DNA from: Membranipora membranacea
Lineage: Eukaryota > Bryozoa > Gymnolaemata > Cheilostomatida > Membraniporidae
Direction of reading: 5' to 3'
NCBI GenBank assembly: GCA_914767715.1
Contig: OU612075.1
Coordinates: 22,134,001-22,198,000, forward strand
DNA length: 64,000 nucleotides
Numbering within the stretch: position 1 is the stretch's first letter; every line of letters begins with the position of its first letter. Below are positions 49,320-64,000 of the stretch, in pieces. Below the pieces are notes generated by a model, which saw only the letters and a list, made by a program, of their open reading frames with translations, was not told the DNA's origin and did not search any database. The translations under genes and the position numbers were made by a program.

Positions 49320-51030
49320 GGAATAAGTTGGTGTGTAGCAGCTGAAGCAACAATACCTTATCTTTTAGTTAGTTAGTTATCTATTTTATTTCGTATACAC
49401 ATGTACAGAAAAAGCCTCTATTTGCAGGCATAATATTTTGAATAATATTTTGGAAAATTCTAGTGTTACTGCAATATTGAATGCTTTTATATTGTTTTTA
49501 GAAATCGTTATGGGGAGGGTAACTCCTGTGGATATTATTTTCCTTGTTTTGAATGACCATGTAAATGTCCTCTGCTTGATTTCTGTCACTCCCGTGGCTC
49601 CATCTCCTCTCCAAATCTTTCTCTAATCAGATGCATGCATCAACCATAGCAAGAGACACAGAGTGATATTTCTTTCATTGAGGTCCTATATCAGGCTCAA
49701 AATTCATGCCCTCACACTGATCACGTCAAATAGGTTCTGGCGGCCTCAAACCGGAATCGTCCCATGTTCATTGATCTACATGTGCTGGTGTGGACCGCTG
49801 TGCTGTCAGGTAGTGATCAGTTACTAGACTTCACTTCATGCGGATGAGTCCCTAATCATCTCACAAGTGTACTATGACCGAAACCGTTCCCTCCAACATC
49901 ATTGAAATATTCGGATATGAAGATATTATGGCTGTTCTGTTCACTCCTCACCTATAGAAGTGAATGTTCATGGGAAGCAAGTGTCTTTGGTCCGTTACTG
50001 CATGCCTGCTCCTTCTGTACCATTTAGGTGCTTAGTCACAACAGGTCACATCAATCTTGCAGTGGACATCCCATGCATAGATTCTCCTTTGATTGTTCAT
50101 CCATAATGGATCGCTAGTTGATTGTTATTTTATGTTTATTATCAACTCTAATGGACACTCTTCAGTTCTGCATTGAAGCTTTAGCTGATGGTCTACTATG
50201 TGTGTTAACTAACACACATCAGGGAGTTACAGAGAGGGAGTGGAAACGAAATGTAGCCTGTGACTTAAAAAGGCTGTTTCCAAGGGTTGTACTAATATAG
50301 TCCCTCTATTAAAATTCATTTAAGTCCTCAGTCTTTTTATATGTCTGTCTCCAGCTGAAAATTATTAAAATATTTGACATGTTTACTCAACGGTATATTC
50401 AGACACCCAGAGACAATATATCATGATGTAAATTACCACAAGTGTAGATGAGACATAGCTAGTAATATAGTAACCACTTTTGGAGGGTATTGAATTATAA
50501 TTCCAATGCAAATGTTTGATGGGGGATAGAGAGACTGAAAATAAATCATTCATTCACCATTTAAAAACCATGTGAGGAACTTAGACCAGATAAAAGTAGT
50601 GAAAGTACTTAGATAAGCCCTTTCTAACACCTAAGTGACAAAGGGAGGCATAAAATACCACATTTGACTGATGAAAACCGCCATTGATTACCAAATTATG
50701 AGGCAAATTTATGGCCATGTCTGCAGTCGAACTTTCCCTTCTCATATGAGTAGCAGAGGGCTTTGGAGTCCCAGGTAAAACTAGACTATAGTTTGAAACA
50801 TGGGCTATACCTGAGTGCTATCTATATCTCTCTGCTACTTAGTTTAGTTTCTTTTCAAGAGGTTCAAACACTTTAGGAAATTTGTGGTAGAGCCCATCTT
50901 GATAAATTGCTGATTGGACAGTTGATCAAAATTATTACAGCAACTCAAGTTGTACTTCTTATTGACAGGAAGTCCCTCTCTGCTCACATTTTCCTTAATT
51001 TTGTGAATTTGATGATCAGATAAATTACTT
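49320..51030. other. DNA upstream of the P-like transposase
   Basis: No supported gene. Candidate terminal inverted repeats of the transposase-bearing element should lie here or just beyond 56.5 kb, but none were found by eye. Confidence 0.35.
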
Positions 51031-51034
51031 AATC

Positions 51035-55723
<4,689 letters not shown>

Positions 55724-55875
55724 TCAGACAGTGTTCAGAGAATCTATAGCTTTATTGATGATACAAGTGCTAATACGCAATAAGTTTATTATTATATAAT
55801 GTGTGTTGGATACATCACTGCCAACCTTAACCGTAGGATATGTTAAAAGTAAACATTTAAACAGATATTAAAAAA

Positions 55876-56450
55876 TTATGATGCACCATGTAATCCCATT
55901 AGATTTTGTCTTAGACTAGTTGAGAGGTAATTGACTTTTCCTTTGACAAATGCTTTGCAACGTACTCTGGTGAAAAACTCAGCTATCGCATAAATGAGGT
56001 CTGTACTAGTTCTACAAGTCATAGATATGATTTCCGGTTGTTGAAGAATACATTTCATGATCATCTGAGTTAAATGACAGTTCCTATTAATATTATTTAA
56101 GTAAGCGGTAGCGATTTTGTCCATGAGTTTTAACAGTTGAAATAAATCTGAACTGATGTCTAACAAACCCCCCCGACTAATCAAATCGTTCCATGTACTT
56201 GGTACTCCAGTCTCACTAGGGATAGACCAGAGTGTCAGCTGCTCGAGCTCCTCGTTAGTCCAACCCGTCATCTTCTTCAGTTTTCTTAATATAAAACCCC
56301 CTACATAATATATTCCCTCTACAGTATCATTGGATTGTAAAATAGAATCAAGTTGTAAAGAAGAATCAGTATTATGTTGATGAAGTTTACCTAATGATTT
56401 AGTGATGAATCGTTCGAAATGAAAATAGATATGATTGGGTAGTGATGACG
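55876..56450 (-). pseudogene. C-terminal part of a second P-like transposase, convergent
   Basis: The minus strand is open for about 190 codons. Landmarks are FHFERFITKSLG, then DTVEGIYYVGGFILRKLKK, NEELEQLTLW and STWNDLISRGGLLDISSDLF. The Y-x-G-G-F-x-x-R-K-L motif and the SRGGLL-x-x-S segment are typical of the C-terminus of THAP9/P-type transposases. Nothing upstream on this strand supplies the N-terminal or catalytic parts. It ends 150 bp from the plus-strand transposase stop, tail to tail. Confidence 0.6.
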
Positions 56451-57019
56451 GATGACGTTATGATCATATGCACTTCTTCTTTCCCAGCACATCACAACCC
56501 CACCACAGTCCAAAAACAACAACAAGCAATAGATAAGAAGAATAAGAATAGAATACATACCAGTGGTTCAAGGAGTATCCCTGTGTTGTGACACAGATCA
56601 GAGAGTTATATACAAGTAATCAAGTTCTCTGCACAGATAGATAGTTAGATATCAAGATAGTCAGATGGCAAGAGTGATACAAAAGCAGCTTTCTTGTTGA
56701 GTCATTTATTCAAGCATGCACAAAAGTTTTCTGCTAAACCACTGTTATAGGCGGAGCTTAATTTGATGTCGACTCTGATTGGCTGTGGTCATGGACAACC
56801 TTTGCTGTTAAGAGAGGACAATTACCAGTGGAGACAAACAACAATTTGAAATGAGAGGTCGTTTCCACTCCTCTTTCAAACTCCTTGTGTTAACTTCCTT
56901 GATTTCTTCCTGATGTTGTCCATCTACAAAAATTCCAACCATCATGCTTTGACCTTGACCTCGAACTATCTTTTTAACCTAGTCTACAGTAATTAATAAA
57001 GTGCTTTACTGAACTCAAC

Positions 57020-57230
57020 CTACTGAAGTAAGTTTCTTGAGTTCTGCCTGTTGGCAGACCTCCCTGCCTTGAGATAATGTTGCCTTGTTGGTACTCTGTT
57101 GTTGGACTGTAGCATCCCTGAGTAGTAGGTAGAGGCTAAGTGAAAAGCCCCATTGCACCACTGCATCCATTGACCTGATTCCCAGTCCAGTTCCTCCCAG
57201 CTATCTTGCAAAGATAGTTGTAACTAAGAG
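57020..57230. repeat. Copy of the GATTCCCAGTCC repeat
   Basis: Around 57177-57225 the phrase GATTCCCAGTCCAGTTCCTC, then CCAGCTATCTTGCAAAGATAG, is the same as at 58545-58592 and 58673-58717. The CTATCT/AGATAG part can form a small hairpin. Confidence 0.8.
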
Positions 57231-57417
57231 CCATTTGTGGTACGGGAAATATCAAAATGGTGGAACACCTGGCTGTTACCTGGCTAGGGTTTGGTTTTTA
57301 GGCTAACAGTATCTAGCGAAAAAAACTCACCATAAATGAGCCGAGATAGGATAACTCCTGGATAGATAATTTCTGCAGACTAGCAATTGTCAGGGCTTCA
57401 GCCTGGAGAGGGACATG

Positions 57418-57631
57418 CTGGTGGCAAAGCCAACCTAGCAGAGCGGTTATACTGAGGGTCGTACTGGTGGCAAAGCCAACCTAGCAGAGCGGTTATACTG
57501 AGGTTCGTACTGGTGGCAAAGCCAACCTAGCAGAGCGGTTATACTTAGGGTCGTACTGGTGGCAAAGCCAACCTAGCAGAGCGATTATACTGAGGGTCGT
57601 ACCGGTGGCAAAGCCAACCTAGCAGAGCGGG
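57418..57631. repeat. 46-bp minisatellite, 4.6 copies
   Basis: The unit CTGGTGGCAAAGCCAACCTA, then GCAGAGCGGTTATACTGAGG and GTCGTA, repeats at exact 46-bp spacing (starts 57418, 57464, 57510, 57556, 57602). Copies differ by single bases. No open frame is kept, because 46 is not a multiple of 3. Confidence 0.95.
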
Positions 57632-57802
57632 TGTCTAGAGAGTAGCTTACAAGCGGAGCTTGTAGCGGGTGCATTTACATCTGATAGAATACGTTGCGAA
57701 GCGGGAAGTACCATGACCTTGCCCTCTGCGCAGATTAAGCTGGACTACCCGGAACCTTAACTGTGTAGCCTTAGCTGTATGAGGTGTATTGATATTAATA
57801 AT

Positions 57803-58034
57803 CCCTGTTTATGACAAAACAGAGGGTGGGCTGCCCCTAAAGAGGGACGCAAGTTGCCCGGAGTCCTCATACTGAGAGTGTGATACATCCTAGTAAACTA
57901 AAATGCATCCTTAAGGTGAGGCCATGGTGGACCTCCTAATCGTGAGTGTGCAGAAAGCTGCCAGAAACTGAAACAGGCACTAATCAGCCAATAGCCATGA
58001 CACTTTGATCTTAGCCAATAGGCCGAGAAGCGAT
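57803..58034 (-). repeat. U2 snRNA-headed SINE, solo copy with target duplication
   Basis: On the minus strand it begins ATCGCTTCTCGGCCTATTGG and ends TTTTGTCATAAACAGGG, as in the arrays at 41-45 kb. It is flanked by a 12-bp direct repeat, GATATTAATAAT (57791-57802 and 58032-58043), which overlaps the first bases of the unit. A target duplication of this length and no inverted repeats point to retrotransposition. Confidence 0.85.
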
Positions 58035-58439
58035 ATTAATAATCAGACTGACACTGAAACGCACTTGGTGAGAATAATATAGGAAATGCGACAGACTGTC
58101 TGTGATAATACTGTAAGACGGTGCAGCCGTCTTAATAGGGAATTCCATGTTGATAATTGCCAGGATTAAATGTGTATAGAATACATATTTATGATGTCTG
58201 TGAGATTGCTTTTGCGATAAATATATATAAGTTGAAGCCGTCTACATAATATTGGTATAATATGTTCAAGTTTATATCAGGGTAGGTAACCCTTTTCATA
58301 TCAGAATTACTCTGTTTGAATATTCTATATTTAGAATATTCAAAATTAGTAGGCATGATACATCCATTATATTAGCGGACAGCTTTATATTGATTTTGCA
58401 AGAGTTGTCCCCTCAATAAAGAGTGTTACTGGGCTCGCT

Positions 58440-59145
58440 ATATTATGCATAGCCTCGAAACTACCTCACCATTCCCTTCCCCCCCCCTTTGGTTATTTAT
58501 TTTATCTATACCCCTTCTCTTCCATTTGTCTCGCCAGACAAAGATTCCCAGTCCAGTTCCTCCCAGCTATCTCGCAAAGATAGTTGTAACTCAACTCAAA
58601 GTCATTCCCTTCCCCCCCCCCCTTTTGTTTATTTAATTTATCTATACCCCTTACATTTGTCTCGCCGGACAAAGATTCCCAGTCCAGTTGCTCCCAGCTA
58701 TCTCGCAAAGGTAGTTAAAACCCAGCGCCATTCCCTCCCACTCATTTATCTTTCCCAATAATGATATTTATAGTTTGTCCATATCCCTTCCCTCCCCAAT
58801 TTATCTTGCCCGATAAATATGTTAATAGTTTGTCCATATCCCTTCCTTCCCCAATTCGTCTTGACCGATAAATATGTTAATAGTTGTCCATATCCCTTCC
58901 CTCCCCAATTTATCTTGCAGGATAAATAGTTTAATAGTTTGTCCATACCCCCTCCAAAGCCAGCCCCAAAGTCAGGTCAATTATATTCCCAGCCCAGATA
59001 GAGTCGGCGTACTCATTACCTTCCCCCTTAGATAATGTCGGCGTACTCGGTATATTCACAGGGAGATAGAGTCGGCGTACTCCATACATTTCCATTTAGA
59101 TAGAGTCGGCGTACTCGTGTTAGAGAGTCGGTGTACTCAGTACGA
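58440..59145. repeat. Cluster of imperfect tandem repeats
   Basis: Three sets in a row. At 58480-58730 are two long units with the GATTCCCAGTCC hairpin, poly-C runs and TTTATCTATACCCCTT. At 58765-58950 are about 3.5 units near 60 bp with AATTTATCTTGCCCGATAAA and TAGTTTGTCCATATCCCTTC. At 58997-59140 TAGAGTCGGCGTACTC occurs five times at uneven spacing of about 23-36 bp. Pyrimidine bias leaves chance open frames. Confidence 0.85.
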
Positions 59146-59178
59146 ATAGGCATGTGCGTGGTTGCAGTGGCGGGTAAC

Positions 59179-60059
59179 TAGGGGTGGAACGACCTCTTGA
59201 GGTTGGAGTTGAATTTCGGATATTTGACCTCGGATTCAACCACAAACCGGATCGGATATGTGTTATGTCTGATCCGAGATGATACGTTTTTAATCAACAC
59301 TTACTTAGCATCATTTATCTCACTAAAAATGACAAGGAAAGAAGTATGATAGTCATTAATTTGTGGTTCAGATTAGATAATGGAGTTTGGCTGAAAGCAC
59401 TCAGTGGTGATCAGTAGGCAATCAATACCTATCTTATTTTCATAGCTAATTATATTGTTGCTGAATAAATTTGATGTATGTGTTTTTCTGCTGAAATTGA
59501 GAGAAGCATCTTTACTCAGATTGTTGTGAATAAGGACTTAATTTTTGTCCAATGATGTTCACTGTAACAAACTATCTAGTTTAATGTACAAGGTTATCCT
59601 CTTCTTCAAAGTAGGAGGACATTTCCTATCCTAACCACAGCAGAGAGTTTGGGACATACGAGCAGGGAGTTTGTTCAAACTCAGTGATTACAAACATCAG
59701 GGTTTGAGTGATCCTGGCAAATTGAGTCAAGAGATCTTTGTACTCATTAAATGATACTTTCAAATAAACTGTTTGTGTGATCCTTGCACCACGGCTGTTT
59801 GAGTGATAAGTTGGACCTTGTAAAGTATTATATCCAAGTAGATACATGCGCATTTAAATTAGGGTAATGGTTCAGGGAAAAGATTGTTGACGCTTTTTAT
59901 CTATGTATTCAATGACCTTAACTGTATATTATGGTGCAAAAGTACAGCTGCTTGGACTAAGCGTTTGTACGCGTTATCCGGATCCGATCCGAGGTTGAAT
60001 TTATCGACCGATCTGATATCCGATCCGAGGTTGCCTAACCCTGATCCGTTCCACCCCTA
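59179..60059. mobile_element. hAT-type non-autonomous element, 881 bp
   Basis: Terminal inverted repeats TAGGGGTGGAACG and CGTTCCACCCCTA are flanked by a perfect 8-bp duplication, CGGGTAAC (59171-59178 and 60060-60067). Subterminal GGATCCGATCCGAGGTTGAA-type motifs are repeated near both ends in several orientations, as is usual for transposase binding regions. No transposase is encoded. Confidence 0.92.
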
Positions 60060-60822
60060 CGGGTAACCTAGCCTTAAGGGTAACCCCCTAAAAATCCTCT
60101 ACAGGAGTTCTTCAAATAGCGTGAGCTGGATAAACGCCTCATATTTTCTATAGTTTTGTTCCTGTTCTAGTTAGACTAATCTCATTGGCCCGTATAAACT
60201 TTAGGGTAGTAACATCATATTCTTGTCAGCCCCATCCCTAGTCTGAGCCCCCCAGACTTTTGCCCCCTTCCTGACGGCCCTCGTCGAGGGAAAGGCTGAG
60301 GACAATGCAGGATTTTTCTAAATATCTCCTAAAGCAGCTAAAGATATAGCTTTTGTCTCTTCATAATGCAACCTACTATAATGCTCCAGGTATGAGAATT
60401 TCCCGGTCAGTCTCTAGGAAAAGTAGCCTCATATTTGGTCACTACCTATTAGCAGAGATATTCACTGCTAAGTAGTGAAGAAAAATCTCAGCAAGAATCC
60501 CTTTCATTTTGAATAAGGGCAGTCTTCCATGACACTAAAAAAAGGTCATACAATGTAATATAGTTGGACCCTTAGGCTATACGAAGTTAGAGTAATGTTG
60601 AAGTGATGCGAAGAAAAATCTAAGCAAATCCTGCATAGTGCATAGACAACCCTATCCCTTCATGCCACAGTAGAAATGATTTTCATATTTTATAAAGGAG
60701 TTATTAGTATACCAAGTGGAAGAATAAGTACCTGTATGGGTAGTAAAAGTGGTGAAAATCAACCATAAGATCACGTTTGATCTATTTGCATTTTTTCATT
60801 AAGCTGATTAAATTTTACTCAC

Positions 60823-60913
60823 AATTAGGAAGTTGTTAGTGAATTTGAGATCACTGGATACCCAACCTCCATCACTGAGGACAACAAAGTCCAGCTCATG
60901 CCAACTGCTTAAT
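60823..60913 (-). CDS. Single exon of a third NHL-like/EGF family member
   Basis: The exon opens with A after CAAAG and ends CTAATT/GTGAGT. It reads LSSWHELDFVVLSDGGWVSS, then DLKFTNNFLI, and aligns with LSSISRLLLHNDDGWLVSVL of gene 2 (30869-30697). It starts in the same phase but stops halfway, so here the module is split by an extra intron. It could be a 5' exon of gene 1 across a transposon-filled intron of about 14 kb, or part of another tandem gene. Confidence 0.55.
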
Positions 60914-60914
60914 C

Positions 60915-63900
60915 TTTGAAAAGAGAAGCAAGATCATGAAGTAGTGAATTAAAATCACATATACCAGTGAGAATAATATCAATTTGATTTTAAAAAAGTA
61001 ACATAAATGTAAATGCAAAATTTTAATTCTATGAAAGACTATGCTATGTATTTCACAGTCGATCCATAAATTCATATCAAGGGTCACAGCTAAATCATAA
61101 TTGACATAGCTTGTTGGTTGTTGGTTGAACTTGTTGATCGTTTGTTACATCAAAATTGTCCAAAATAATTGGGTCATTTTTGGGCACTTTCCCCTAGCCT
61201 TCCATCCTACATACATTCGCGGTGCTTCCCTGTATTCTTGATCAATAATATTTGAATCACTCATGAAATACTGTGTTATCAACAGACAGGTGTAACCTTC
61301 TGAGTGATCATCGTTTAGATATAATATTATGCACGTTTTCACATTCTGCAGTATCTTATAAAGATTACGACGTTCCCTTTGATGTTAATTCTTTTCACAC
61401 CTAAGGGGGATAGGGTAGGAATAGTCCTGCATACATTCTGTTCATAGTCTACTCTACTGAGATGATGATGTCGATCCATGGTACATTTCAATTGAAAACT
61501 GATCGACATTGAACTTTAAGCTAGGATGAACCCATCGTATAATCAATTGGTCTGAGCATTTACCAGGTAGTCTAAGTCTAGCTCATCTAGAAGCTCATGT
61601 AGACATTTAACCTGGATTGTGGTAAGCTCTCTTCACAAACAGTGATCACTGCTACTTACATGCATTCCATAATAAGACATAAGATGCTGAGAAGCAGTGA
61701 TGGGAGCATTTTGTTAGTGATCTAGTTTTGTCAATCAACTGAGAATACTCATCAGCAGCAGCATCATCTTTGTTACAGCAGCAGCAGGATGGTCTGTATT
61801 GTTAGTACGTGTGTGTTATCATTCTTAGGAGTTCAGCTGTACCTAAAGTAATGCTGAGGTAAATTATTAAACGGAACTGGGGACCAATATTATATTAGTC
61901 GATTCATTCAGTGCATTCCACACCAAATGATCAGCTGACATGTACAAATTTATCATCAAAATTTGCAATCACATTTTCTTCACGGAGGTCTCCATTTCAC
62001 TTGGCAAGTAAGTTTGGTCAATGCAACGATGTTTAAACACAGAAAAATGTTTCTGTTCTGCAAGTTCTTTTATAATATAAGTACTCTGGGATGGTACCTT
62101 GTCATAGATTGATATAATTAGTTGAGTTTTGTTGAGTTTTATCATCAAATCCGTTTTTACCATGTAATATTAAAAATGGATCACTGGTACTAACAATCTT
62201 TCAGCTTACATAAAATCTTGTCACCGTATGACCATAAAAACTTAAAAAGCTATAAAAAGATAAGATGAGTACTCTATGATCAATCCTAATACATTGAAAA
62301 ATAATATATATTACTGATCTGATTTGATGCTTCTTCTCAGTGTGACATCGCTTTTGTCTTAAATTGATGAGTGTATGAGTAGAAGTTTGTGTGGAGTCAT
62401 TAAAAATAATGATGTTATGTTAAGGGTGGGTAGGATACTTTAAAGCTCACGAAAGTAGGAATCAGTGTGTAGCATGAGCATAGCAAGAGCAATTGAAAAT
62501 TCTTCATAGCCTAACTCTGGAAGGTTTATATTGAGAGATTGTTTCTGAATTGATTCTAGTCTTTGTTTGTTTTTGTCAGATAGAATAGTGTACCATGATC
62601 GGGCAGCATAGCTGATGATAGATCACATGTTTGAGAACAGAGTTAAAGAAATCTGAACAAAGTAATATACCTTGTTTACCAATTCAGATGCAATACAAAT
62701 GCTTACAAAGATACATATAAAGTTCAGATGCTTATAAAGACCATTCAACATTGCAGACAAGCAAAGCAAAAAAAAACAGTTTTTACGGGAGAACTTTTTC
62801 CCTGAAGAGACTGGTAGGTGCGCAAAACCGAACCACGAACTCACAAGCTACGAATCTTTAAAACACTGAACTCAGGATTATCCTCTCCTGCTTAAATCAA
62901 TTTCCTCAAAGTTTAAATTATCAGTGGCCAATGAAATGTCATGTTTATGATAAGTGAAGAATAATATAACCGATATCAAACTTTGACTTTTAATAGAGCT
63001 CATTGCATCCTAACTAAGTGCACAAGCTCAAGGTCACTTGATAAAAAATTATGGAGAGCAAGATGGCTATTATGGGGTGTTTTCCGTGTATTATGACCCT
63101 GCCCAACCCAACATAAATGTTTCAGGTTTGAACTTAGGCCTAGAGTTTAGTAATTCACGCCACAGCTGCAATAGAGATAATAATAAAAAGAGAAATACAA
63201 AGATTTTATGGAAAATACGGCGAAATACTCCACCTTTCAATGAGGTATATAGCTTTACTTATGACTTAATAGGCATCTAAATATTATTGATACATTTTGA
63301 ACATGTTAAGAAAAGTCAGAAATGTATATTTAATGAAGATATATCTCTCTCTTCTGTAAATCTGATGTAAATTTTTGGTTTCTCAATGTTTTCTTCATTA
63401 GAGTTACCTCCCTTGTTTAAACAATTGTGTAAATATGAGAGGCAACTTTTCAACAGTACCTATGATTGTTAACAAAGAAAATTGAGTGCAATCTCCATAC
63501 ATCCTACCCTCCCTGGTTACAGGACAATGATGTTAATATTTTTCCACATTGTTGGCAAATAAATCAACTCGAATTTCTGTCATGACCTATACCACATATT
63601 GGTACCAACCTTGCAAGGTATTACTTAAAGTATTTGTATATATAATTTCTGCAGCCAGAGAGATACAAAAGAACAGACAAGACTTTTATACATCAACAGT
63701 GTTATAGCAATAAAATCTTCTCAAGCGTTCATCAATGGAGCATCAATATGTTCTGATCTAAACAGGTAAATTTATATCAATGAAACTTGTGTTTACCTGA
63801 ATATTTTTGTTCGCTCATTAGTGGCTTACCCCATAAACACAATAATAAACCGATAAAGACACAATACAGAGCATAAGCATAAAAGTGCTGTAGGCATAAA

Positions 63901-64000
63901 GTCCCCGAATAGCTTGTAGTAGCATTTCAACTTCCAATTTTGTCACTTTTTCAGATTTTCAGATTCATTACGTTGTAAAGGTTGACAAGGAATGCTTGGG
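60915..64000. other. Mostly featureless right end
   Basis: No supported gene exon. On the minus strand 62620-62470 reads YAARSWYTILSDKNKQRLES, then IQKQSLNINLPELGYEE. This is a short tail fragment of a non-LTR reverse transcriptase (Y-x-x-x-x-W ... LExIQ). The rest shows no recognised structure. Confidence 0.5.

Noticed and set aside
58997-59140. CRISPR-like array of TAGAGTCGGCGTACTC
   Set aside because: Spacing is uneven, repeats are imperfect and short, the genome is eukaryotic and no cas genes are present.

Overview
This window is eukaryotic nuclear DNA from an invertebrate animal. It is AT-rich, its genes are split into many short exons with GT-AG introns, and non-coding repeats take up most of the space. 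The proteins seen are a membrane-anchored cytochrome P450 resembling the CYP3 clan, NHL-like/EGF secreted-type proteins, and P-superfamily, hAT-type and non-LTR transposons. A sponge or other early-branching animal would fit, but that is a weak inference. No prokaryotic gene, virus or rRNA is evident. All exon models below were built by eye from splice sites, reading phase and comparison between paralogous copies inside the window.

Layout. 0-2.0 kb: repeats, including tRNA-derived SINEs. 2.04-10.56 kb (arm A) and 12.95-22.42 kb (arm B) form a large, diverged inverted duplication around a 2.4 kb spacer. Each arm carries a P450 gene and, convergent to it, decayed 3' exons of an EGF-containing gene. 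P450-1 (2621-7228, +) reads as a complete 11-exon, 514-residue enzyme. P450-2 (20755-15605, -) has a tandemly duplicated exon 8-9 cassette and a +1 frameshift in exon 10. 24.2-46.5 kb: two tandem paralogous minus-strand genes with the same order of phase-matched exons (NHL-like propeller modules followed by EGF modules). A further exon of the same family lies at 60.8 kb. The EGF fragments in arms A and B derive from the 3' end of the gene at 24-31 kb.

Introns and spacers hold the mobile DNA. There are broken non-LTR retrotransposons at 26.8-28.1, 42.6-43.1 and 62.5 kb, and tRNA-derived SINEs. Six copies of a SINE-like repeat have a 5' end copied from U2 snRNA. Three hAT-type non-autonomous elements have perfect 8-bp target duplications. 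A MITE with about 200-bp inverted repeats lies at 48.7 kb, and a multi-exon P-superfamily transposase at 51.0-55.7 kb is broken by a (CT)n tract and a stop codon. Several minisatellites sit at 57-59 kb.

The arms of the inverted duplication act as internal controls. Two hAT insertions present in one arm have empty sites in the other, so they post-date the duplication. Exon decay can be read by comparison with the apparently intact gene at 24-31 kb.
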